From: Nageia nagi
Lineage: Eukaryota > Pinophyta
Length of the DNA stretch: 64,000 nucleotides
Reading direction: 5' to 3'
NCBI GenBank assembly: GCA_050084985.1
Contig: JBITNC010000001.1
Location: forward strand, 112,840,001-112,904,000
A model generated the notes under the pieces. That model ran no database searches. It saw nothing but the letters and a program-made list of their open reading frames with translations, and was not told the DNA's origin. Below, piece by piece: positions 11,041 through 21,482 of the stretch. The position numbers and the translations under genes are program-made. How positions within the stretch are numbered: position 1 is the stretch's first letter; each line of letters begins with the position of its first letter.

Positions 11041-12850
11041 GTTCTATTCTATAGCAAGTAAAGACCCCAAAGAGCCACTAGAAGATTGTATTATTTTAGA
11101 ATTACACTCTAAATTGGGGTAATTATATTATTCTTTATTCTTTAGTCCTTGGGAGTTGTATATATAAGAGTGCCTAGGAGAGATATTGTTCCCTTAGAGT
11201 CTCTAAGATTTGTAAGTTTTTGTATTCTTTCATTTTATTAATTCCTCCTCTTTTCATTACTTTCCCTTAGAGTGTTAGAAGCCATGTATATAATAGTACT
11301 CAAGAGTCATATTGTTTTCTTAGTACCCATAAATTATGTGAATAAAAGTACCTAAGAATTATGTGAATAAAAATACCTGAGAGTTATATCATCTTCTTCA
11401 ATGTAATTGGAAGAATTGTTAAAAAATACCTGAGTCATGTATATAAGACTATCCAAAAATTATATTTATTACCTTAGGATCTTCAAAAATTGTTGACACA
11501 AGTGTCCAAGACTTGCACAAATTCAAAGCTAGATTTTTAAAGAACATCAAAAGAGCTCATTGATTTTGAGCAATGACATCATAATTTTTGATCGAAATCA
11601 ATGGGTCCTGGAGAAAGCAATGGTGGGTGCAAATTTTTTAACAATATCAATAGAGCCCATCGATTCTAAGAGATGATGTCACATTTTTTAGTGAAAATCA
11701 ACGAGTCTTGGTAGAATCAAAATATCAATAGAGCCCATTAATTTTGAGAGATGATGCCATATCTTTTGGTGAAAATCAATGGATCTTGGTAGAATAAGAA
11801 CATCAATAGAGCCTATTGATTTTGAGAGATGACATCACATTTTTTAATAAAAATCAGCATGTCTTCATAGAACTAGATCATCAATAGAGCTTGAAAGAAG
11901 AACATAGAGCCTGCTAAGCAAGTGTAAGAGTAATGCATGAGAAAGAACACCCTGATTCACTTTATCTTAAGTGTTTGACACTTGGGGCCTTGTTAGGTGT
12001 CAAAATTGACTCATTTCCACATAATAGAGGTATTTCTTCTTGAAGCAAGTGAACATAATGTCTATCAACCACCATTACTTTGATTATTAACATCTATAGT
12101 AGAGATCATAAAGATTGTAGAGAAGTAGATAGTAGCTGATAGAGCATAATACCAAATTGTACCAATCAATGTGCAATCAAATAATTACTCAATCAGCTAT
12201 AGTGCTATCTCTAATCAGCTATAGGGCCAAAGAAGGAGAAGTCAATGACATGTTAGAAGGATTATGACTCTATGGACATGCCTATTTAGAAATTACAAAT
12301 TGCTAGATAGTTATATTGATTAGTACTTATTCACTGTGTAATCTAGCATAGTTGTAGTATTTATGTAAATAGTACTATTTTAGTTGTTTCATTCCATGCT
12401 AATAGTTATGTATATTAATGAAACCCAACCACCCAAGGAGGGGGGGAAGTTGTATAAATAGCTAGCTTTTAGAAATAAAAAAGGTCAAACATTTTAGCAA
12501 ATTTTTCCAAATCTATAAGAGCTACTCACATATAATAGTACAAATAAACAATGCTTTTCCCTCTTGCAACAAAGTGGCTATTATTGCTTTTGTGAATGTT
12601 ATGTGTGAAATGTCTTCTTCAAATTATGGCTGTGTATTATGATTGTGAGACCCCAAGTGCAAGATAGTTTGCTATTCTTAATTTTGGCTATGAATTGCTA
12701 CCTATATTGCAATGCTCGAGTTATGAATTTCCTATTTTAGCTATTTTTTTTTATTTATCTATTTCTTGTAACTCTTTATCCTTTTATTCCTTTCCTATTA
12801 CTTTTGACCTTAAATATAGATAGGAACCAGCCTATAAACCAAAGATTGAG
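11041..12850 (+). other. AT-rich 3' region with hairpin repeats; possible LTR remnants
   Basis: There is no convincing coding sequence. Features seen are the tandem repeat at 11543-11900 and a purine tract with TATAAATAG at 12434-12462, which could be a polypurine tract/LTR start or a promoter. Short repeated phrases (GAGTTATAT, TACCTGAG) occur near 11340-11440. It may contain the 3' LTR of the plus-strand gypsy element, but no partner was found. Confidence 0.35.
11543..11900 (+). repeat. Tandem repeat, about 78-100 bp unit, four copies plus a partial
   Basis: Units start near 11543, 11641, 11720 and 11799, with a partial near 11877. Each opens with CATCAATAGAGCCCATTGAT-like sequence and closes near AAATCAATGGGTCTTGG. 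The two ends of a unit are complementary (for example CATTGATTT at about 11559 and AAATCAATG at 11595-11603), so each unit can fold into a stem-loop. Copies have diverged by C/T and G/A changes. Confidence 0.8.
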
Positions 12851-14909
12851 CAAAATTTCAACACAAGCACATCCCCACCACTTTTTGCTCTTTTAAGGAA
12901 CCTATTATTGTGGGCAATGGAGAACATGACTAGACCAAACCCTTTAGGTTATGTTATACCAATCAATAGTACCTCTTCAAAATATGCATCTTACATATAT
13001 GCCTTCCAAAAAGCATCTTGAAAAAAGGATAAAACTTCATCAAAGTCATAAAAGATAAAGTATACTGCTAGAGGATCATTAGTGGTCAATTTTTGTATAA
13101 TTAGGACCATTGGTAATATTTTTTCTTATAATATGAGGTATAAAAAGCATATTAGCTATCTTGTTTATTTTTTCCTTCTTGTATTTTAGAACTAGATGTA
13201 ATTATTGTAAAAATCCCATCCAATAGAAATATCTTATTTTTTACAACTTCAATTCATGATTTCCAAGTATTGTAATGGATAATAATTAGTATAGATAACT
13301 ATCACCTTTCCCATCAAATAATGCTTCCGTTTCTTCAATGATTGAACTAGAGAAAATAACTCCTTGTCATATATAGGATAGTTGAAAACTACCCCACTAA
13401 AATTATCAAAATTGTAACAAATAAGTCTCCTTCCTTACATCAAAACTACTCCCATAACCTACTCACTAACATCAGTCTCAATCTCAAATGTTGTTGTAAA
13501 TTAAAGAGTAGTAAACTAATTGCATTGTTAATTTTATGCTTTAACATTTCAAATGATGTTTTTTGCTTCTTTCCCCATGAAATATTTTTCCTCTTACCTT
13601 TTATGTCATGCAAAGATGTAATAATATTAGAAAAATCAACAACAAAATTATTAAGATATTAAATAGCTCCAAGAAAATTCCTTTTTCTTATCATATTACT
13701 TAGTATTAGATAATCCATAATGACTCTTACCTTTTCAATATCTATCTTAAGTTTTCCATCACCAATAATGTGATCGAAATACACTAAATACTACTTACCA
13801 AACTCACACTTATTTTCAATAATAACTTTCATTTTTACAAAGTTTAAAGCTCTTTTATAAGAAGTAATAAATGATATTACTAATTATGGCTATATAGAAT
13901 AATGTTTTCCAAGTAAACAATAATAAAAAATCATTTTAAGGTCTAAGAACCTCAAGAATTAACCTCATAAATGTGGTTGGTGCATTACATAAACCAAAAG
14001 GTAAAAAAAGCCATTCAAATAGGTCTTATCTTATTTTTAAGTTTATTTTCTAAATATCCTCTTTATTAATCATCACTTGGTGATAATCACTTCTTAAATC
14101 CATCTTGTTAAAGAATCTTACCCCTTATAATTAATCTATAAGATCATCTATCTAAGGTAATGGATTACAATTGGTAATAGTGATTATGTTCAAAGAACTA
14201 TAGTCAATGCACATTATCAATGTACCATAATTCTTCAAAATAATTGATGAACCACATGGATATGTACTAGATATGATAACACCCTAATTATCCAGCTCTT
14301 TAATTGAATTCTTAATCTCCTCACACTCCAATATTTATTACTTATATAATCATATGTTTGGCAGAGGTGCATAAAGTAATAACTAGATATCATGTTGTAT
14401 ATATTACATAGGTGGTAGTCATATTGGTTCAACAAATACCTCATGAAACTCTTAAACAAGTATTTTCATATGTTCCTACTAAAATTAGATTGTTAGCAAC
14501 CTAGATACTACACAATAGACCATTGGTGATCCAATTGTGATAGTATTTTATCCTAAAATTATGACCATGAGTAGTACAAATTTCTTACTTCCATTAATCA
14601 TTCTTTTCACTTGCTTGTTTTCACCAAAGGTATATATATTTTTGTTTAATGGGAATGAACATTGTATGAATTTCCATCATTGATTAGTCTCTATTGATTT
14701 TTCCTCTTAAAATAAATGGAATATATATCCCACAAATATGAATTTACAAAAAACAAAATACCACATATAACAAAAGGAACAACATCAATTACTACTTCAT
14801 CAATATAACTTGTATTAATACTAAATTTTAGCCTACATTGCTTAATGACTTGAAATTTGGCATCATTATGCACCCAACCAAAGGATATGGATGAGGATGA
14901 TTGTATATA
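12850..14909 (-). pseudogene. Gypsy pol: protease tail, RT and RNase H (minus strand)
   Basis: Reading from high to low coordinates: a post-protease segment (IDEVVIDVVPFVICGI near 14790), then RT with SSTYPCGSSIILKNYG near 14260 and CIDYSSLNIITI near 14200. MDLRSDYHQVMINKEDI near 14090 and FLPFGLCNAPTTFMRLILEV near 14000 follow. RNase H has FEIETDVSE and VVFNYPIYDKELFSLVQSLK near 13380-13480. Frameshifts and stops abound, so the product is dead. It is the downstream half of the gypsy element whose gag and protease lie at 20.1-21.5 kb. The two halves are separated by the truncated copia copy. No integrase was identified below 12.85 kb. Confidence 0.8.
14756..14909. repeat. Left copy of a 154-bp flanking duplication
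   Basis: Identical to 20086-20239 except for one base (A at 14897, T at 20227). It encodes part of the gypsy protease region on the minus strand. The two copies bracket the truncated copia sequence exactly. Only one copy is needed to make the gypsy reading continuous, so this is a duplication of target DNA rather than part of the inserted element. Confidence 0.95.
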
Positions 14910-14972
14910 GTAGTGTTTTATTTATTTTATTTACTTGAGTATTTAGTTACTTAAGTTCACTAGGATATTTGC

Positions 14973-15042
14973 CACCGTTTGCCACCGTGCACCACCGTTT
15001 GCCACCGTGCGCCACTGTTTGTCACTGTGTGCCACCGAAAGT
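14973..15042 (+). repeat. Short tandem repeat in the copia LTR (about 10-bp unit)
   Basis: About seven imperfect copies alternating GCCACCGTTT and GCCACCGTGC, later copies degraded by C-to-T changes (GCCACTGTTT, GTCACTGTGT). It lies in the partial 5' LTR and is not obvious in the relative at 51.7 kb. Confidence 0.85.
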
Positions 15043-15190
15043 TATTTGCACCTATTCTATTTATTCTTGGTGCATTCACTGCAATAATCAATTAGTTTTG
15101 GTGTGAACTTCATTTTGTTGTAGTGCTTTGCAAATACTGTGATCTTGGGTGAATGATTGTTTTGCTATTTTTTGGCCTTCATTCTCTTCA

Positions 15191-15205
15191 TGGTACCAAA
15201 GCAGT
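15191..15205 (+). promoter_or_regulatory. Primer-binding-site-like sequence
   Basis: TGGTACCAAAGCAG directly follows the end of the partial LTR (TTCA). It differs at two positions from the usual TGGTATCAGAGCAG. The related element has TGGTTTCAAATC at the same place (52213), supporting the position as the primer site of this family. Confidence 0.6.
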
Positions 15206-16219
15206 TCATATTTGCAAGCATTATCTTGAAGTTTTTCCTCTTTTAATCTAGTTCACAGCTTTGTAGAGCCTTATTAGCATTCAGTCTTGGAGTCTTTGGC
15301 ATCAGATCTTCGTAGCTGGGTCCTCTCTCATGTCTTTATCTTCACAAGATCTGCATGCACACGTGTGTTTCAACCTGTGGGTTCTATCTCCCCGCCTCTG
15401 TCATTGTTGTCCCGTGTCATCGTTCTTTATGACCTCTTTCCACCGCTGCTGCTTTGCGTCATTGCTCATGCGATTTATGGTTCGACACTGGGCATTTTGA
15501 ATATTTATCGTGTCATCTGGTGTTCATGGTTCGACTGTGGGGATTTTGAGCAAAGATTGTGCTATTTTCGATGTTTTCTCGGCCTAGACGTAGTCAGAGT
15601 TCGGTGGATGAGAAATAAGCTAGCTTGTCAAGGGTTTGGGAGATCCTCTGCTGGACCTCAGCTCCTCCCTCCATGTGTGGGTCAGCTCCTCCCCCCTCTG
15701 CACATGCTCCTACCATGCTTCGCTCCTACGTGCCGCTACTTCTCCTACCGTGCTTTGCTCCCGCATGCTACCTCCTCCCACGTGCGCACCTCACATCGCA
15801 CCTTCGCGCACCTCGCATCGTGCCTCTGCGTGCATGCCTCAGCTCCTCCCTACCGTGCTTCACCTCTACTACTCCTGCGCACTTTGCCTTCCGCATGCGT
15901 GCGCACCTACCGGGCTCTGCCTCCTCCTGCGCAAAATTTTTAATAATTTGTTAGGCCCTTTTTTAATTAAATCTGGTGCAATTGCATTTAATTGCAATTT
16001 TTGAGCAAACAGACTCGGATTGAAGTCCTGTTTTTTGCGTTGTAAAGTAGGAAGTGAGCTCTTTGTGGCTTCTCTTGGTTGTAAGCTTCAGCCTGAACTA
16101 TAAAGGTAATTTTTTTTTTTGGGGGGGGGATTCTTTGAAGCATTAATAAAATTTGGGTGGGGTGTTTTTTGGTGTTGGTGCAATTTTTCTGCACCCTTTG
16201 TGTTGTGTGATTCAACAAG
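15206..16219 (+). other. Copia leader with CpG- and pyrimidine-rich block
   Basis: The leader between primer site and gag. At 15640-15945 it holds a C-rich, CpG-containing block built from loose repeats of CTCCTACCGTGCTTC-like sequence, in strong contrast to the CpG-poor surroundings. Because stop codons are rare in such sequence, three frames are open at once, including 15287-15943. Its translation is Pro/Ser/Leu/Cys/His-rich with no domain, so I do not call a gene. A T-run followed by a G-run lies near 16109-16130, and gag starts at 16220. Confidence 0.6.
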
Positions 16220-17014
16220 ATGGCTTCTTCTTCTACAACAACAATTGAACTATTAACACCACATAACTACCACACATGGAAACCAAGATTTTTGAATTTA
16301 ATTGCACAAAAAGGGCTCACTCATCTTCTTGAAGAGGAGCAACCCACATTCACTAAAGAGTATGAGATTTTTGTGCATAAAGGGAAATTGTATGAGGCAA
16401 TGGGACACATTAGTTCAAGTATAAGTGAAAGCCTTTGGTTTCACTTAGATGGATGTAAAACCCCTTTTGAATGTATGGACAAACTTGCAAATTTGTTTGG
16501 TAAGGTTGATCACATAAGGTCTATGCAGCTTGAAGCAGAACTCACAGCACTTTCACCTGATGATTTCTCTACAATTATTGACTACCTCACAAAATTCAAG
16601 AAAATTCTCACACAATTAAAAGGAAGTGGTAAAAAGAAGGAAGACAAAGATTGTGTGTATCTCATTCTTTCAAAATTGAGGGGACCTTTCCAAATTTTTG
16701 CCTCTACATTTCTGTCTACTATGGATGCACTTGGGACAAATTTTACTTTGCCTAGCTTAGAAGAGTTTTGTGAAATACTTACTAGGGAAGAGATCAAACT
16801 TTCCACTCTTGAGTCTTCTACCTCTTCTTCCAAAGCTTTAGTTGCATCCACTCCCAAAGGGAAAGGCAAATCTAAAGCTAAATCTAAACCCACTGCACCT
16901 TCTCCCAAGCCAACTCCTTCTACTAAAAAGGAGAAATCTAACACCACTTGTACCTATTGTAAAAAGGAGGGTCATCCTGCCACTAGGTGTTGGAAAAAGT
17001 TGCAAGATTTATAA
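16220..17014 (+). pseudogene. Copia gag
   Basis: A 264-codon ORF from ATG at 16220 to TAA at 17012-17014. The N-terminus has TPHNYHTWKPRFLNLIAQKG, typical of copia gag. The middle matches the UBN2/gag-polypeptide pattern (SLWFHLDG, LTKFKKILTQL, YLILSKLRGPF). A Lys/Ser/Pro-rich basic stretch leads to an intact CCHC zinc knuckle near residues 242-255 (CTYCKKEGHPATRC). The TAA lies nine codons after the knuckle, and pol continues in the same frame. It is the best preserved gag in the window. It packages RNA into virus-like particles in intact elements. Confidence 0.9.
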
Positions 17015-20000
17015 GAAACCATAAAAAAAAATAAGGTTGTTGCCCCAAAAGAACATGGTAAAGCCCTTAATGTCCAAGGTCGATCTTCTAAATCTTGTTC
17101 ACAAAAATGGGTTTTAGATTCTGGTGCTTCCCATCATATGACCTCTTCCCAAGAGTCATTCACCTTACTCTCTTCTAGTTCAACTTCTAGCATTGAGGTA
17201 GGAGACTCTACCTTTATTCCTATTCAAGGACAAGGAGATATTGTGGTTGATGATGGTTGTATCTACAATGTATTGTATGTGCCCAATATTTCAGCAAATC
17301 TTCTTTCCATCTATCAGATATGCACTTCAGGCATAGGGAAAACTATTTTGTTTACCCCTCATGGAGCAGAGATTAGAAGTCTAAAGGATCCACAATCACT
17401 TATTTGTCAAGGTGTTATTGATCATGATGCACGATTGTATTTTTTTGAGGGTTTTGATACTTCTTCAGGTTCATGCCTTGTTGTTCATGCAGATTTTGAG
17501 AGTAAAATTTGGCATGAAAGATTTGGCCATCTTAATTATAGGTATTTGAAGGAGTTGAGCACTCATAATATGGTTTTGGGATTACCTAAGGTTTCCTCCA
17601 GTGATGGTGTTTGTCCAGGTTGTGCACTTGGTAAACAACATCAAGATCCTTTTCCCAAAGGAAAATCCCATCGAGCATCTTCACCTTTGGAGTTGATTCA
17701 TAGTGATTTGATGATTTTTCCCACACCTTCTTTCAAGGGAGCTAAGTATGCATTGACATTTATAGATGATTTCTCAAGAGGTACTTGGGTATATTTTCTC
17801 AAGTACAAAAGTGATGTTCTCTCTCACTTTAAAGTTTTCAAAGCTTTAGTTGAGAATCAGGCTTCCACATGCATCAAAAAGCTTCGTACTGATAATGGGG
17901 GGGAGTACTTTAGCATTGAGTTTTCTAATTTTCTTACTGCTCATGGGATTATACATCAACATTCTATCCCTTACACACCTCAACAGAATGGTGTGGCTGA
18001 GAGGAAGAATCATACTTTGAAGGAAATGGCTAACTGCATGATGCATTCTAGAGAATTACCACCTATTTTTTGGGCTGAGGCAGTTAATTGTGCTAATTAT
18101 ATTCAAAATCATACACCCCATAGAGCTCTTGATCATATTACTCCAGAAGAGGCTTATTCTGGAATTAAGCCTGATGTCTCATCTTTTCAAGTTTTTGGGA
18201 GTTATGCTTGGGCTCATATTCTAAAGCAGAAAAGAAAGGCTTTGGATAAGAAGAGTACACCACTCATTTTTGTTGGCTATTGTGAAGACATGAAGGCTTA
18301 TCGACTCATTGATCCTGCTACACATGATGTCTTCTTTCATACTCATGTACAGTTTGATGAGCAACTTCATTGCTCTGACACTCCCTCTTCTTCTCCCCTT
18401 TCTCCTTCTCTTGGTATTTCTCCTATGATTGATATGATTGAGGATGATTCTACTAGTGCCCCTTTGCCTATGTGGGCACGAACTACTGTTGAGGAGGCTC
18501 TTCCTTTTATCTAGGATCTTCCATCTTCTAGACGCCCTCCTTCCATTGGGACTGGCCTTATTTGTCAGTCAATTTTGGGTGATCCCCAAACCTTTTCACA
18601 GGCACATGGAATACAGGAGTGGGATGATGCTATGAATGTTGAGTATTCTTCTTTGATGAAGAATCAGACTTAGGACTTAGTGCCTCTTCCCAAGGGAAGA
18701 AAGATGGTTCGTTGTAAGTGGGTTTACCGAACCAAGTATGCTGCTGATGGGTCTATTGATAAGTACAAAGCTCATCTGGTAGCTAAGGGTTTTTCACAGG
18801 TTGAAGGTGTTGATTACACTGAAACCTTTGCCCCTGTTGCTAAGATGAATTCTATTCAGCTTGTACTTGCACTTGCTACCTCTCAGGGATGGTCTATTTT
18901 TCAGATGGATGTTAAGAGTGCTTTCTTACATGGAGATTTGCATGAGTAGATTTATATGGAGCAACCTTTGGGTTTTGTTGAGGATGCCTCTCTTGTTTGC
19001 AGACTGCGAAAGTCTCTCTATGGTCTCAAACAAGCTCCTCGAGCTTGGTATGCAAAGATGGATTCCTTTCTTCTTTCTACTGGTTTTGTCAGGTGTTACT
19101 CTGATAATACCGTTTACATTTGGAGAGATGGGAAGGACATTACCATCCTTGTTATTTATGTTGATGATTTGCTTCTCACTGGGAGTTCCTCTTCTCATAT
19201 TCAGACTATTCAGCATTCTCTTTCAATGCAATTTGAGATGATAGATTTGGGATTGGCACATTACTTCCTTGGTTTTCAGATCATTCAGACTGCTACAGAA
19301 ATTTCTTTATGTCAGCACAAGTATACCTTGGATCTTCTTCAGCATTTTTAGATGACTTATTGCAAGTCCTCTCCTACACCATTTCAATCTAGGGTTACAT
19401 TAACTTCTTCTTGCACCTCTCCTCTTTGTGATGCTACCTTGTATCGCCAATTGGTAGGAAGTCTTTTGTATCTTACCCATACTCATCCTGACATTTCCTA
19501 TGCAGTTGGTTTACTCTCTCTATTCTCTCAGGCTCCTCATGATAGTCATTGGCAAGCTGCCAAGCGCATTCTTCGATAGCTGAGAGGTACACCTCACTTT
19601 GGTTTATCCTATGGCCATGGTTCTACTGAGTTAGTGGGCTATACTGATTCAGATTGGGCTGGTTCAGTTGATGATAGACGTTCCACTTCTGGTTATGTTT
19701 TCTATCTTGGATCTTCTCCTATATCTTGGTCATGCAAGAAGCAGCAGGCTATTGCATTATCATCTATAGAGGGAGAGTACAGGGTAGCAGTTACAGCTAG
19801 TCAGGAGGCTCTTTGGCTTCTTCAGTTATTGGCTGAGTTTGGTTTTTCTCAGGATCACCCTACTATTCTCTTCTGTGATAACCAAAGTGCAATTCATATT
19901 TCTCGCAATCCTATTGAGCATCAGCGAACCAAGCATATTGAGGTTCACATGCACTTCATTCGATAGCATATTCAGGATGGGGTTCTCAGCTTGGAGTATC

Positions 20001-20085
20001 TTTCGACTCAACAGCAGATTGCCTACATCTTCATGAAATCCTTTGCATCGCCTCGCTTCCTTGAGTTGCGAACTTTGCTCGGGGT
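17015..20085 (+). pseudogene. Copia pol: protease, integrase, RT, RNase H in a single frame
   Basis: The gag frame continues to 20085 with no frameshift. The protease has an intact WVLDSGASHHM (17110). The integrase zinc region starts at IWHERFGHLNYRYL, and its catalytic residues are visible in IHSDLM, LRTDNGGEY and QQNGVAERKNHT. A C-terminal IFVGYCEDMKAYRL follows. RT motifs are CKWVYRTKYAADGSIDKYKA, FQMDVKSAFLHGDL and VIYVDDLLLTG. RNase H has TDSDWAGSVDDRRSTSGYVF and LFCDNQSAIHISRNP. Stops are TAG at 18512, 18671, 18947, 19349, 19577 and 19964. Apart from these, most active-site residues are preserved. It ends abruptly at the 154-bp duplication, lacking polypurine tract and 3' LTR. Confidence 0.92.
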
Positions 20086-20239
20086 AAATACCACATATAA
20101 CAAAAGGAACAACATCAATTACTACTTCATCAATATAACTTGTATTAATACTAAATTTTAGCCTACATTGCTTAATGACTTGAAATTTGGCATCATTATG
20201 CACCCAACCAAAGGATATGGATGAGGTTGATTGTATATA
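20086..20239. repeat. Right copy of the 154-bp flanking duplication
   Basis: The partner of 14756-14909, with 153 of 154 bases identical. Its right side joins continuously to upstream gypsy protease coding on the minus strand, while the left copy joins to the downstream pol half. Confidence 0.95.
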
Positions 20240-21480
20240 TTTAGTCCCAACTTACTCACCAATTTTTTAACAATAAAATTAACTTGAGAATCAAGATAAA
20301 AACTAGAATCAGTTCTTAACTTACATGCTTTAATGTTGATATGGAATAATTATGTCTTCTTCTCCTTAATATTTGTTTCATGTCCAATTGTTTGAATTGA
20401 TGTATAATTGAGTTTATCATCATAATCAAAACTATCATCAACATCCTCACTCTTAGTGACCATTGAATTCTTCTTTTTCTTTTATGAATACAATTCAAGA
20501 TGAAGCTTCCAACACCTATCACTTACATGTATATATTTTTTATAATGTGAACAATGCCTATTATGACCTTCTTTCTTTATGGTATTCATAGTCTTATTTT
20601 CTTGTTGCTTTCCTTTTCCTTTGTCTTGAGATTTTTCTTCTTCTTGATGCCCCTTTTGATTTGGATTTTTCTTGGAATTATGATATTGCTGACTTTATCT
20701 TTCATATTCTTCTAAATATTGAGAATTCATACTCACTTGGTCAATATTATTAGGACTAAATAATATGTTAATTATTCTTTTGCAAATGACTATGTATGTA
20801 CTTCATCAAAACTTAAGAATATTTGAGCTAAATCCCAAGTTACTTATTTTCTAAATTTCATGGTGTATTCTTTGATTTATTTCCACCTTTTTAACTAAAA
20901 ATTGCATTTCATGAGTTGCTTATTATGATTATGAAATTGATAGAATTGGTCTCTCAATATATTCTTGAATTCATCCCAAGAAGAGATAGGTGGTTGGTTT
21001 TCATTCTTGAATTTTAACCAATTGTTAAGCTTCTCAATATATTTTTGAACATAATCAATAACACCTTGAATTTGAAAATATACCTTAAATTGTTTCAACC
21101 AATTGTTAAGCTTCTCTACATCTCCCTTTTCTCCAATAGTAGGGATCTCAACTTTGGTCTCTACCTTGAATTGTAATGAAGTAATTACATGAGAAGGATA
21201 AAAATCATCTAGTGTTATTCTATCAAACTAATGCATTTTTATCTCCTCCTTGGATTTCCTTCCAAGCATCATATTTAAGATCCTAGCCATATTTCTCTCC
21301 ATTACAATTAATCTCCTCTCAAAATTAGAATCTAACACTCTTGATTCGAGTTACATTCCTTCATGATTATCCATGGAAATGTTTTTTTTATGTCTTTTCC
21401 CAATTTTAGGATTACTAAGAAGTAACTCCTCTCTTTGATAACTTTTATTTTCATTCATAAGCCTTAATGCAATCTTCTTT
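20086..21480 (-). pseudogene. Gypsy gag and protease (minus strand)
   Basis: Reading downward from 21.48 kb: a gag domain with ISSWDEFKNILRDQFYQF near 20960-20900 and KEYTMKF, then a Lys/Gln-rich linker. A zinc knuckle follows near 20550-20510 (CSHYKKYIHVSDRC, second Cys replaced by Tyr) and WKLHLEL. The protease then has a damaged active site (FYLDSQVNFI, where the family has DSGSQVN) near 20280 and KLGLN with HPYPLGWV near 20210. The shared knuckle-plus-WKLH motif ties it to the gag at 1-1.1 kb. A short internal duplication (AACCAATTGTTAAGCTTCTC at about 21017 and 21099) disturbs the gag. Pol continues at 14.9 kb beyond the copia insert. Confidence 0.8.
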
Positions 21481-21482
21481 AT

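Larger units (their letters stand above)
14910..20085 (+). mobile_element. Truncated Ty1/copia copy inserted in the gypsy element
   Basis: A partial 5' LTR (14910-15190), a primer-site-like sequence, a long leader and a gag-pol that ends at the last residues of RNase H (LELRTLLGV). Polypurine tract and 3' LTR are absent. By comparison with the relative at 51.7-57.9 kb, about 190 bp of the LTR start is missing too. The insert is bounded by the 154-bp duplication rather than a 5-bp target duplication. It is thus a copy truncated at both ends that probably did not enter by normal integrase action. Confidence 0.85.

Noticed and set aside
15287-15943. 218-codon open reading frame in the copia leader
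   Set aside because: Three overlapping frames are open at once because of the C-rich composition, no domain is visible, and it lies in the leader before gag. Likely not a gene.
16582-16947. Minus-strand open reading frame opposite copia gag
   Set aside because: A shadow of the gag ORF. The gag frame has the zinc knuckle and family motifs.
18926-19216. Minus-strand and alternate-frame ORFs over copia RT
   Set aside because: Shadows of the single polyprotein frame, which carries all RT motifs.
17012-19966. Reassignment of TAG as a sense codon
   Set aside because: The gene is a decayed transposon, the TAGs fall at mutable codons, and the relative has sense codons at most of these sites. Deamination is the simpler explanation.
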